This document shows, piece by piece, positions 34,895 through 43,390 of a stretch of DNA of 64,000 bases; positions within the stretch are counted from its first letter, which is position 1; the number at the start of each line of letters is the position of its first letter. Location of the stretch: positions 1 to 64,000 of the forward strand of contig JACPMR010000006.1 in NCBI GenBank assembly GCA_016185945.1, in the 5' to 3' direction. Below the pieces are notes generated by a model. The model saw only the letters and a program-made list of their open reading frames with translations. It was not told the DNA's origin and did no database searches. The stretch comes from Candidatus Woesearchaeota archaeon. Its GTDB lineage: Archaea > Nanobdellota > Nanobdellia > Woesearchaeales > GW2011-AR4. A program made the position numbers and the translations under genes.

Positions 34895-35045
34895 TTCAAT
34901 TCGCTCGCTATCGCTCGCAAACTTTAGTGCTCGGCAAAAATCTCCCTGCCAATCATTTTTGCCTCGCCTATATATTCAATAAACAATCAAAAGCAGTTTA
35001 CTTTTATCACTTGTGGAATCTCAAAGTCGCTCTCGGGATTGAATT
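34895..35045 (-). repeat. Type-2 element with intact P1 hairpin
   Basis: On the minus strand it begins TTCAATCCCGAGAGCG with P1 (AGCG-ACTTT paired to AAAGT-AAAC-TGCT, one G-U pair). It then continues GGCGAGGCAAAAAT...ATTTTTGCCGAGCACTA (stem GGCAAAAAT/ATTTTTGCC), and closes with a GCGAGCGATAGCGAGCG palindrome and AATTGAA. It is the cleanest demonstration that type 2 is a type-1 5' module joined to a different 3' module. Confidence 0.62.
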
Positions 35046-35101
35046 ATTTTTTATTAATGTTTTAATTGATTTTTAATGTGTTTTTATTGATTTTTTAAAA
35101 A

Positions 35102-35779
35102 TCAACCGATAACAGTTCCCTTAAATCTCTTTCCTTCAAGCAAATTCTCTAAATTCCTTAAATTCTTCCCGATAATTTTTACTTTCATTCCCAGTTTTTT
35201 TGCTTCCTTTGCTGCAACTGGGTCAAATGGCACGTTCATTCCTGCTTTCCACTTATTGCTTATCATTTTGCAATATTCTTTCCAGCTTAATTTTTCCAGC
35301 TTCTTGGCATTCTTGTGCTTTCTTGGGTCCTTGTCATAAACATAATCAACATTGCTCATGTTAATTATATCTTTAACTCCAAGCTTTTTCGCATGCAAGA
35401 CAGCGCAATAGTCAGTGCTCCATCCCGGCAGCCAGCCTGATGCTACAAGCACATTTTTCCTGAAATTTATTTTTTTATTTGGATTATCAAAAATAGAATC
35501 CTCTGCATATTCCTTGAAAATCATTCTGACAATCTGCGCATTTGCCTTTGTAGCAAAAATCCCAAGCCAGTCAAGCTCCTCATTTTTCGGCTTTGAGGTT
35601 TTCTTCAGCGCCTGCTGCAGTTCCCTTGCTATTCTGCCGCCTCCGCAAACAATAACAAACCTGTAACTCTTTTTAATGAATTTTCCAATAGTTTTTTTGA
35701 GTTGCTTCAAGAAGTTGGTATCTATATTTTTAGGCGCTATCAATGAGCCGCCTAACGATAAGATAATTGTTTTTGGCAT
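35102..35779 (-). CDS. pyrH: UMP kinase, archaeal type
   Basis: Amino-acid-kinase-fold enzyme that phosphorylates UMP to UDP. Start is taken at ATG 35779 (MPKTIILSLGGSLIAPK), giving 225 residues; the 33 residues upstream lack family character. Motifs are GGSLI, FVIVCGGGRIARELQQAL, GWLPGWSTDYCAVLHAKKLG and NMSNVDYVYDKDP. Length fits archaeal UMP kinases. It supports pyrimidine nucleotide supply together with the CTP synthase in this window. Confidence 0.9.
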   Translation of the reverse strand: MPKTIILSLGGSLIAPKNIDTNFLKQLKKTIGKFIKKSYRFVIVCGGGRIARELQQALKKTSKPKNEELDWLGIFATKANAQIVRMIFKEYAEDSIFDNPNKKINFRKNVLVASGWLPGWSTDYCAVLHAKKLGVKDIINMSNVDYVYDKDPRKHKNAKKLEKLSWKEYCKMISNKWKAGMNVPFDPVAAKEAKKLGMKVKIIGKNLRNLENLLEGKRFKGTVIG

Positions 35780-35867
35780 ATGGCTTTTATTGGGAAGATT
35801 GTATAAAAATGTTTTGGAAATTTTCATTTCCAAATCCCACAAAAACATTATTTTTGTCGGTTTCTCT

Positions 35868-36218
35868 TTAGCTTCCAACTCCTATAAAAGTAACTCCCAG
35901 TATAATTAGTGCTATGCCAATCCATTTCACCTTATTCATTTTCTCCCCCAAAAATTTGACGCTAAGCAGGCTCACCCAAATATAAGTCAGGGCAACAAAA
36001 GGGTATAGTACGGACAAGTCACCTCCCTTTAATGCGGGGATAAAAAGCAGGGTGCCTGCTGTGTACAAAGCAACTCCGCCAAAAAGATGGTAATTCTTCA
36101 TTAATGAGCTTATTTTGGACAATTTTTTAGCAGATGCCCTTTTCAGCAAAATAGGCCCAAATGCACCTGTCAAAGTCGCTGTAATCACAAGCATAATAGC
36201 CCAAATCTGTGTTGCCAT
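35868..36218 (-). CDS. Small multidrug-resistance/EamA-half transporter, subunit B
   Basis: About 116 residues from ATG 36218 (MATQIWAIMLV); the upstream frame overlaps the neighbouring gene. Four TM helices are predicted. PFVALTYIWVSLLSVKFLGE and WIGIALIILGVTFIGVG match the second half of SMR/EamA repeats. It starts right at the stop of a homologous gene, so the two probably form a paired heterodimer. The substrate is unknown. Confidence 0.8.
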   Translation of the reverse strand: MATQIWAIMLVITATLTGAFGPILLKRASAKKLSKISSLMKNYHLFGGVALYTAGTLLFIPALKGGDLSVLYPFVALTYIWVSLLSVKFLGEKMNKVKWIGIALIILGVTFIGVGS

Positions 36219-36219
36219 T

Positions 36220-36594
36220 TTAAATGACTCCCGGCATTGCATCTTTGCTGCCATAGCCAATTAGGGCAATGCCTGCAATTATTGTTATTACCCCAAGCCA
36301 TTTAAAAAAATTCATTGTCTCTCCCAAAAACCAGATTGACAAAAAGCTAACCCAAACATAGCTTGTTGCAATTATAGGATACAAAACAGAAACTTCTCCG
36401 CCTCGAAAAGATAAAATCAACAATGTTCCGCCAATTGCATAAAGAAATAATCCTGCGATGATTGGATAATTTGTGAGTACGGACATCAAATCGGGTTTTA
36501 AAGCTGCAGAGCCAATCTTCCAGAGTATTTGTGCTGATGAAGTCAATAATGTAGTGAATAAAACAAGCAATGCAGCCCATAGTTTAGTTGCCAT
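36220..36594 (-). CDS. Small multidrug-resistance/EamA-half transporter, subunit A
   Basis: The 124 residues contain four TM helices, with IIATSYVWVSFLSIWFLGE and WLGVITIIAGIALIGYG mirroring the downstream paralog. The duplicated pair resembles heterodimeric SMR systems such as EbrAB, where the two subunits insert in opposite orientation. The charged-residue bias needed to test that is not obvious by eye. First gene of the pair. Confidence 0.8.
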   Translation of the reverse strand: MATKLWAALLVLFTTLLTSSAQILWKIGSAALKPDLMSVLTNYPIIAGLFLYAIGGTLLILSFRGGEVSVLYPIIATSYVWVSFLSIWFLGETMNFFKWLGVITIIAGIALIGYGSKDAMPGVI

Positions 36595-36635
36595 TTGGAA
36601 TTTGTAAGGATATTTGTATTTATATTTTTATTTAA

Positions 36636-38204
36636 TTACTTCAACATTACCTCAATAAAAGCAGAGTATGCAGGTCTTGTCACAAAAACTCCAATCGTAA
36701 CTCCAATTATAGTTGTTATTGCAAATCCCTTCAACAAGCCCGCTCCTGCAAATATCAATGGTATCATTGCAACAACAACAGTCAGGTAAGCCAGCATAAT
36801 AATCAGGAAAGCCCTTTTAACTTTTTCCTTCCAGTTGTAGACAGCAGCAGTTTCTCCTTTTAAAGTTTCATCTGTTATGACAATCTGGTCATCCACTCCA
36901 GTTCCAATAGCGACAAGAATGCCTGCAATTGCCGCCATGTCTATATTCCAGCCAATGAATGCAGCAACTCCTAATAAAATCACAACCTCTGAAAGCATTG
37001 TTATAAGTATAGGCAAGGCAATCAACAATTTTCTGTACCTTATTCCAATCACTATTGCAACTGCAAGTATTGCAAGCGATGACATAAGAATTGCATTATC
37101 GACAAAGCCCTCTCCTAAAACTGGAGAAATTGCGTCTGTCTTTACAATGCTCAATTTTACAGGCAAAGAGCCAGTAATCAAAATTGTCTGCAATCTTTTC
37201 ATATTCTGCAATGAATTATATATTGCATCTTGCTGATTCACGCCAATTCCGCTGCCAGAGATTGCAATTTGCGTTACAGCTTCGCCTTTTAAGTCAGCGC
37301 CTATGTTGAGTTCGTCAACCTTTTTGTCGTCCAAGTATAGCTCCAATTTTTCGCTTAAATAATCGCTTCTTCCTGTTGTTGAGTCATATACAACTTCCAA
37401 GCCCTTTGTTGCTTCTGCCTGTCTTTGAGCAGCTTCATGGCTCAATGTAATTGAAAACCTAAACCTGCAAAACCATTGTCCATTGCTTTGCCCGCACCCG
37501 GCATTTGGATCAATTCCAGCTTCATTAGCGCTTCTTGCAACATAAACAATGTCCCTGCCCCCTTTAAACACGGTTTTGTTGCCTATTTTCGCCTCAAACT
37601 TGCCTTGTCTTGCAAGCAAATCCTTTACTTCCTCTTCTGAGGCGCCTGCAATTTCAACAATAATGTACTGGTTGCCAACCAAGTCATTTGCATCTCTTAT
37701 AACAATGTCACTCAACCCGTACACATTGAGCCTTTCTTTCATATTATCTATTAAAACGCCAACATCGTAGGGATTTAACTTAACTTCTGGCTGCAAAAGA
37801 ACTCTTGTACCGCCTTGCAAGTCCAGTCCTTTCCTTATGTTTGTGGTTGGAGCGTCATAAACTCTCAAGCCAATATCTTCACTTGACACCAATTTGTAAA
37901 TTCCCTTTGTTGTTTTGATGGTTATTGTCCTGTTTGGCCCTATTGCTGAAATCTGATTGTAATAATCCCCAACATCCTCAATTGGCCTGTTGTTTATTGC
38001 AATTATCTTTTCCCTTGCAACCGGCTGCACATTGGGTTTTGGCTGTGGAATTCCAGCAATGCTTGCTGAGCTGTTTGTTGCAACGCTTCTTATTGCAACT
38101 CCCTTGCTTAAGGTTGGATTTATTGCTACAATGGATATTACTATGAAGATTACAAGCATTATTACTCTCCAGTTTGTTATAAGTTTTTTAAGTTTGTAGT
38201 TCAT
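36636..38204 (-). CDS. secD: Protein-export membrane protein SecD
   Basis: RND-type auxiliary subunit of the Sec translocon. It has 522 residues: one N-terminal TM (VIMLVIFIVISIVAI), a large extracytoplasmic domain containing GLDLQGGTRVLLQPE, and five C-terminal TM helices with GIRYRKLLIALP, GIGTGVDDQIVITDE and RAFLIIMLAYLTVVVAM. It overlaps secF by four bases (ATGA). No archaeal SecA exists, so it assists SecYEG-coupled export by a proton-driven step. Confidence 0.94.
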   Translation of the reverse strand: MNYKLKKLITNWRVIMLVIFIVISIVAINPTLSKGVAIRSVATNSSASIAGIPQPKPNVQPVAREKIIAINNRPIEDVGDYYNQISAIGPNRTITIKTTKGIYKLVSSEDIGLRVYDAPTTNIRKGLDLQGGTRVLLQPEVKLNPYDVGVLIDNMKERLNVYGLSDIVIRDANDLVGNQYIIVEIAGASEEEVKDLLARQGKFEAKIGNKTVFKGGRDIVYVARSANEAGIDPNAGCGQSNGQWFCRFRFSITLSHEAAQRQAEATKGLEVVYDSTTGRSDYLSEKLELYLDDKKVDELNIGADLKGEAVTQIAISGSGIGVNQQDAIYNSLQNMKRLQTILITGSLPVKLSIVKTDAISPVLGEGFVDNAILMSSLAILAVAIVIGIRYRKLLIALPILITMLSEVVILLGVAAFIGWNIDMAAIAGILVAIGTGVDDQIVITDETLKGETAAVYNWKEKVKRAFLIIMLAYLTVVVAMIPLIFAGAGLLKGFAITTIIGVTIGVFVTRPAYSAFIEVMLK

Positions 38205-39172
38205 ACGACAACTCCCTTCTTAGCTTTTTTCTCAATATAAATTCTAAGCAAGCCGACATTCTGTATCCATGTGTTGAAAATGTCTGCAATCAATCCAATC
38301 AGCAAAATCAGCATAATCTGCCTTATAACCTCTGATTGGGTAACCAGCATAGCAACTGTAACAGCGACAATTGCAGTGATTGTCTCTGTCATTCCTGTTT
38401 TGATTGAGCTTACTATTCTGTCCATAACAGTCCCTTCCTTTCTTTTCAAAACCCTGACAGTAAGCAGGATATCTGTATCGACAGAATAACCAATAAGCAT
38501 CAAAAATGCTGCAATTCCTGCTGTGCCTATTTTAACATCCATCAAATTTATCACAGCTAATGCAACAACCATATCAGAGAATGCAGCAAGAATGACTGCA
38601 GCGCTTGGTATTAATGTCCTGAAATAAATGAAAACTACAAGTCCCATAAACAGGAATGCGACTGCCAGTGCGATCAATGATTCTTTGAAGAAGCTTGCTC
38701 CAAGCGAAGAGCCTATTATTTCAATTCCGTAATCTACTTTGCTCATATCAGTCTTCAATGAATTCCCGATAGAGCTTAACAATTTGCTAACTTCTTCTTT
38801 GTTGTTTCCGTCAATGTCTGCCTCAAATATAATGCCGACAACAGCGCCTGCACTTCTTAAAGTTCTTACGCCAATATCATTTCTTGGAAACTGCGAAGAG
38901 ATTTGCTTTTCAAGCTGTCCTACATCAATATTCTGCTCGTAAGGAACTGTAACCGTAACTCCTCCTTTCAATGAAACATCTCTTTTTATGAAGTCGCCTG
39001 TTGAATAAATCTGGTAAGCAATTTGTGACAATGCAAGAAAAAGCATTATGAAAGGTATTATTAGCAAAAGCTTGTATTTCTTGTCATAAACCTCAAACAA
39101 AGCTTGTTTCAATGATTTTTTTGGGTGAATATTTTGTTGTACTTTTTTTTGTTCAATGTTTTGCTCTTCCAT
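38201..39172 (-). CDS. secF: Protein-export membrane protein SecF
   Basis: Partner of SecD. About 323 residues from ATG 39172, which has GGTGG just upstream; an in-frame GTG at 39184 is the alternative. One TM near residue 35, the extracytoplasmic domain with LKGGVTVTVPYEQN, then five TM helices with IGYSVDTDILLTVRVLKRKEG, a typical SecF segment. The order secF-secD is common in archaea. It is divergent from the pilin-like gene at 39278. Confidence 0.93.
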   Translation of the reverse strand: MEEQNIEQKKVQQNIHPKKSLKQALFEVYDKKYKLLLIIPFIMLFLALSQIAYQIYSTGDFIKRDVSLKGGVTVTVPYEQNIDVGQLEKQISSQFPRNDIGVRTLRSAGAVVGIIFEADIDGNNKEEVSKLLSSIGNSLKTDMSKVDYGIEIIGSSLGASFFKESLIALAVAFLFMGLVVFIYFRTLIPSAAVILAAFSDMVVALAVINLMDVKIGTAGIAAFLMLIGYSVDTDILLTVRVLKRKEGTVMDRIVSSIKTGMTETITAIVAVTVAMLVTQSEVIRQIMLILLIGLIADIFNTWIQNVGLLRIYIEKKAKKGVVV

Positions 39173-39277
39173 AAGATAAACCACCGCAACATGAATAAAA
39201 ATATCAAATAGAAAAGTGGACGGTTAATAAAGGTTTTGGAAACAAAGTTTAAATATACATTCCTAAAAGAAGAATAT

Positions 39278-40396
39278 ATGAACAATAATGGACAAATTAC
39301 TTTGTTCTTTATATTAGGTTTTGTTATTTTGATTGGTTTCGGACTTGTTTATTATGTATCTGGAAATTTAAGCTCTGATTTGGAAACTGAAGTTTCAAAA
39401 ACCTCAAAAATAGCATTTTCTGTTGATAATGTCAAGAATTTCTTGGAGCTTTGTTTTAAGGACTTGACAAATGAAGGAATTGATTATATAAGTGAAAGAG
39501 GTGGTTACTTTACTTTGTCAAAATACTCCTATGAGTATGGGGAAGTTAGGACTGCTTATTATTTTTATGAAGACAGAAACTTACCCCCTACTTTAGAGGT
39601 ATTAGAAAATTCTATCTCAATGTACGTAAAATCCTATGTAAATTATTGTTTTGATGATTTGTCAGATTCGGTAGAAATTCCAAATGTAGAATATAAGATT
39701 GAAAATGTATCCACCAAACTTGTTAAAGATAATATAATTTTGAGTTTATTAATTCCAACAAAAATAAAATCAAATAATTTAACTTACGAAATAAACAATT
39801 ATCAGATAAACTTAGAAGGTAATAGATTACACGACATTTATAATTTCAATAATTACTTAATAGAAGAGCAAATTAAAGATAAATATTCTTTATGCTTAAG
39901 TTGCATAATCAGCAAGGGTGATGAATATAATTTTTTTATAGACATCGATAATGTTGGCAATAGTACTTTAATTTTTAAGATTAATTATAATGACACAAAA
40001 ATCAATGAATTTAAAAGGTTTATTTTTGCAAATAAGTACAAACAATTTTCTTGTAGTAATCCTCCTTTAGATACAGACGAATATTTTTTAAGTTCTTTTA
40101 TAGAGGATTGTACAAGACAGAAAATCGAGGAATATAATTACTCGTTTAATGTAGAAGATATGGGAAATTTATACGCCTATGTCGGTGTGCCTTTTATAAC
40201 GAAGATAAAGGCAACAGGGGCAAATTTAACTTTTAAAGATTACACAGATCTATTTGAAATTGAATCAAATACAGGGATTATAAGCTTTGTGCCTAATGAA
40301 GAACAAGTTGGAGAGCATTTAACATTGATAGAAGTAAAAGATGGTTTCGAGAATATACAAGTGATAAGCATAAATTTAACAATTTTAAATCCATAA
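39278..40396 (+). CDS. Secreted/anchored protein with GQITLFFILG N-terminus
   Basis: The 372 residues start at ATG 39278. The N-terminus MNNNGQITLFFILGFVILIG is a short polar stretch followed by one hydrophobic helix, typical of a family of archaeal surface proteins with pilin-like tails in DPANN genomes. The rest is extracellular, Asn/Glu/Tyr-rich, and ends in a cadherin-like module (VGVPFITKIKATGANLTF, then IISFVPNEEQVGEHLTLIEV), the usual Ig/cadherin ending found in surface proteins. It runs 1 bp into the next secreted gene, so the two form an operon. Confidence 0.7.
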   Translation: MNNNGQITLFFILGFVILIGFGLVYYVSGNLSSDLETEVSKTSKIAFSVDNVKNFLELCFKDLTNEGIDYISERGGYFTLSKYSYEYGEVRTAYYFYEDRNLPPTLEVLENSISMYVKSYVNYCFDDLSDSVEIPNVEYKIENVSTKLVKDNIILSLLIPTKIKSNNLTYEINNYQINLEGNRLHDIYNFNNYLIEEQIKDKYSLCLSCIISKGDEYNFFIDIDNVGNSTLIFKINYNDTKINEFKRFIFANKYKQFSCSNPPLDTDEYFLSSFIEDCTRQKIEEYNYSFNVEDMGNLYAYVGVPFITKIKATGANLTFKDYTDLFEIESNTGIISFVPNEEQVGEHLTLIEVKDGFENIQVISINLTILNP

Positions 40397-40397
40397 A

Positions 40398-42446
40398 ATG
40401 AAGCAAATAATTAAAATTTTGATTTATATCTTGATTATCTTAAATATTATTAATATTTCCAATTCTCAAACTAGGTGTAATCCTAATTTGGATGCCACTT
40501 ACAAAGATTTGGAATGCTTAAGAATTTCTGATGCAACAAAATGGAACCCAACAAAAATTGACTGGAGCAATCCAGCAGTTTTTGAAAATCCGAGTGTTTA
40601 CAACAGAAAAGATATTTATAGCAATCCTAAGGTATATAACAACCCAGCATTCTACAAAAAACTTCCAGATTATGCATACAAATTATTGAATTATAAGTTA
40701 GTCCAATACGATAAGATAAACCATGATAAGATAGATGGGGCAAAATATCTTGCGAGTTTGGGATGTAGAGGTTGTGAATTTGAAAAGGAAGGTTGGGATT
40801 GCAGCAAAGGTGGTAATAAATGTGTGTCAGTAAATATTTTGCCAAGTGGTACTCTTCAATATTCAAAGGACGGAATCAGGCATAAAAATGGTGATTACAT
40901 CTCAGTATCTAATTATGCTAATATTATTGTGGTAGCAACTGACCAAGTTATTATAATGAAAGCGCATCGCAATGCCAGACTTAAAATACCACAAACTGAT
41001 TCTTTTACTCTTATTGCTAATTATAATAGGATAAATTACGAAGGTAAAGATGTTCTAATATCATCGGGATTAGTTTTCAAGAATGGAGTAATGTTTGTTA
41101 GTAAGGAATATGATACAGTATATTTTGGTGTTATGATATCCACAGAAGTTGATAAAGTAAGATTATTTTTTGATGGGAAAGAGCATAATGAATGTCAATG
41201 CAGTTATGTATCTCTAGATACAGGAAGAAAGATAATTATTTCAAATGTCAAAGAAGGCACGCCACAACCTAAAGAGTTTTCTATACTAAGATTGATGTTT
41301 GGTGCAGTCAATCAGTTTATTAAAATTCAAGGACCTCTTGAGATAAGGCAAAATTTTGGAACAATAATTTTTCAAAACAGAGAAAATCAGAACCTGATAC
41401 CAGAAATTAAGATGAGTTTCAATCCAGAATTAAAATATCAAAGACCAAATAGTATTAAAAATGGCAATGCGGAGGTTCAGGTTTTTGACAGAAATAGCAT
41501 AACAGGGGTTATAGTCCATGACAGCCAACTGCCTAAAGAGTTCAAGTCAAATCCTTTAGTTTTGATCATAGAAGATAAAAATGGACAAAGCCTTTTGGGC
41601 AGCAAACAACAACCGAAAAAGATTATATTTGGAGAAAATAATGAAATGTCAACTTTAGATTATAAAACAATCTCGACGCTTGAACCTATAAGGCTTTATT
41701 TCAGAGCATCGAATGACGTCAAAGCAGCATTAGAAAAGGCAAAAGAAGCACATAGAAGAGCGAGTGCTCTTCAAGAAGAAGCTAGAAGAAAATGGGGACT
41801 CACTGGAGTTACTTTTTTTCCGTATTTGGACGACCATCGGGAAGCACCAATATTAAGGGGCTTGAGTACCAATTGTGGTAGGTTAAATCTCCCGTTAGAT
41901 TTTTGCACAGCAGTTGCTTTTAACGAAGGTTTACATCTTTGGATGGATTCAATTTTTTATATAGATCCAAAGGCGGAAGTATCTGGGTTTTTTGCACTTG
42001 GTTTGGATACTTTTGGTTCAGAAGTAGAAACTTTGAAAAGAGGAGGTTACTTACGAAAAGATTTCAGTGAATTTAAAGTAAGCGAAGCTGAGAATGAGCA
42101 ACGCCAAAAAGTTAAAACTGCTACTTTTAAAAATATTGATGTTGCATTAGAGGCGTTTGCAGCAAGATTAAAATGGACAAGAGATAATGTTCTTAAAGAT
42201 GCAGCAAGTCGTGGCTACAAACTCAACCAAGACCAACTCGATTACTGGACATATATTTATTGGAACTGTGGGCATGGATGCGGTACACAAAGATTGAGAA
42301 GAGAAGGTCCCCAAATACCAAGCGGGCTTGGAAGCGGATCACTCGATCCTGTACCTCATGCAAAAAATGTAATGGCTACCCGTGATTTAGTAAGAAAATC
42401 AGGTATATTTGATAGAACACTTCCAGTACAAACGGCAAGTAAATAA
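40398..42446 (+). CDS. Large secreted protein with NPxVY repeats and a possible hydrolase-like C-terminus
   Basis: The 682 residues have a signal peptide (residues 1-23, ending ISNSQ). Residues about 50-95 contain degenerate tandem units (SNPAVFENPSVYNRKD, then SNPKVYNNPAFYKK). A paired-Cys segment (LGCRGCEFEKEGWDCSKGG) follows, then beta-rich sequence. The C-terminal 180 residues are helical, with FCTAVAFNEGLHLWMDS and YWTYIYWNCGHGCGTQRL. An isolated Glu after a short hydrophobic helix plus aromatic/Gly-rich segments recalls lysozyme/transglycosylase-like folds, but I cannot confirm it. Confidence 0.62.
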   Translation: MKQIIKILIYILIILNIINISNSQTRCNPNLDATYKDLECLRISDATKWNPTKIDWSNPAVFENPSVYNRKDIYSNPKVYNNPAFYKKLPDYAYKLLNYKLVQYDKINHDKIDGAKYLASLGCRGCEFEKEGWDCSKGGNKCVSVNILPSGTLQYSKDGIRHKNGDYISVSNYANIIVVATDQVIIMKAHRNARLKIPQTDSFTLIANYNRINYEGKDVLISSGLVFKNGVMFVSKEYDTVYFGVMISTEVDKVRLFFDGKEHNECQCSYVSLDTGRKIIISNVKEGTPQPKEFSILRLMFGAVNQFIKIQGPLEIRQNFGTIIFQNRENQNLIPEIKMSFNPELKYQRPNSIKNGNAEVQVFDRNSITGVIVHDSQLPKEFKSNPLVLIIEDKNGQSLLGSKQQPKKIIFGENNEMSTLDYKTISTLEPIRLYFRASNDVKAALEKAKEAHRRASALQEEARRKWGLTGVTFFPYLDDHREAPILRGLSTNCGRLNLPLDFCTAVAFNEGLHLWMDSIFYIDPKAEVSGFFALGLDTFGSEVETLKRGGYLRKDFSEFKVSEAENEQRQKVKTATFKNIDVALEAFAARLKWTRDNVLKDAASRGYKLNQDQLDYWTYIYWNCGHGCGTQRLRREGPQIPSGLGSGSLDPVPHAKNVMATRDLVRKSGIFDRTLPVQTASK

Positions 42447-43337
42447 TTACTTTCTCGGAAAAATTCCTATCGCAGTTGGTATTGCTATTTTTGCTTTAGG
42501 AATTGAAACATTTCTGTTTGGGCCGTATGTTTCGAATTGCCCATAAGTTGTATAATGCAAACTTGGAGTTCTTATAGCCATAGAAGCTTCGTAGCCGCCA
42601 TCGAGATTCATCGCCGTATGGATGTCTAGTCCACTTTCTTTCAAGAATCTACCAAAATTATAGAGGGTAAAAAATCCGCCTTCTGTAACAAATACGAGCA
42701 TATTTCCACTTCTATCTTTAGCAACAACAGTTCTGTTTGCCTGCCAATCGCTTGGATTGACTTTTATTTTACCTTTTCTATCTAAAAGTATTGGCCAGTG
42801 CTGAACTCCTTGAGTGTAAGAGGTAGTTCTTATATCAAATTTATCATATTCAAAATCAAGCAAATCAACAAGCGTTAATCTTTTGTCATTTGGCTCAGCA
42901 ACTAACATTCCTCTAACATAAGGATGTCGCTGACCTATCAATTTACCATCAGTTATAATATAAGCAATAGGTGCTCCCCATGGCTTTGCAAGGTATTGTG
43001 CACTATTAAACATAACAGAAGCACCGGTTTCTCTTTGCCATTGTTCTATATTCAATAAACTGTATTTATTTGGACCTTCATATTTGGTAAAAACTCTAAG
43101 TTTATTTTTACTAGGATCAAATTTAGCAATTGCTATTCTATCTATAAGTTCTTCACCCCTAAGAATATCGACTCTTGCAAAATAAAGTCCGTCTTGTATT
43201 TCGACCCATTTTGGTTGGGTGTGGCTTATTTTTCCATACTCCAAAGATGCTAACCTTTCTAACCCACCTATGATTTCTCGAGGAACTGCAACAGCTACAG
43301 CAAATAATCTCAAAAAATCTCTTCTGTGTATTCCCAT
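42447..43337 (-). CDS. Tat-exported NAGPA-like phosphodiester glycosidase (DUF2233)
   Basis: The 296 residues begin with a twin-arginine signal (HRRDFLRLFAVAVAVP), so the protein is exported folded. The DUF2233/NAGPA hallmark appears as AMNLDGGYEASMAI near 245 (NLDGG motif), with AYIITDGKLIGQRHPY and MLVFVTEGGFFTLYNFG as neighbouring blocks. Homologs remove GlcNAc from phosphodiester-linked sugars or act on cell-surface glycans. It is convergent with the preceding secreted-protein operon, with adjacent stops, in a surface-biogenesis neighbourhood. Confidence 0.82.
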   Translation of the reverse strand: MGIHRRDFLRLFAVAVAVPREIIGGLERLASLEYGKISHTQPKWVEIQDGLYFARVDILRGEELIDRIAIAKFDPSKNKLRVFTKYEGPNKYSLLNIEQWQRETGASVMFNSAQYLAKPWGAPIAYIITDGKLIGQRHPYVRGMLVAEPNDKRLTLVDLLDFEYDKFDIRTTSYTQGVQHWPILLDRKGKIKVNPSDWQANRTVVAKDRSGNMLVFVTEGGFFTLYNFGRFLKESGLDIHTAMNLDGGYEASMAIRTPSLHYTTYGQFETYGPNRNVSIPKAKIAIPTAIGIFPRK

Positions 43338-43390
43338 AGAAACAAAGTTAAGTATAATGACTTTTAAATCTTTCTATTTGTTATTATTTA

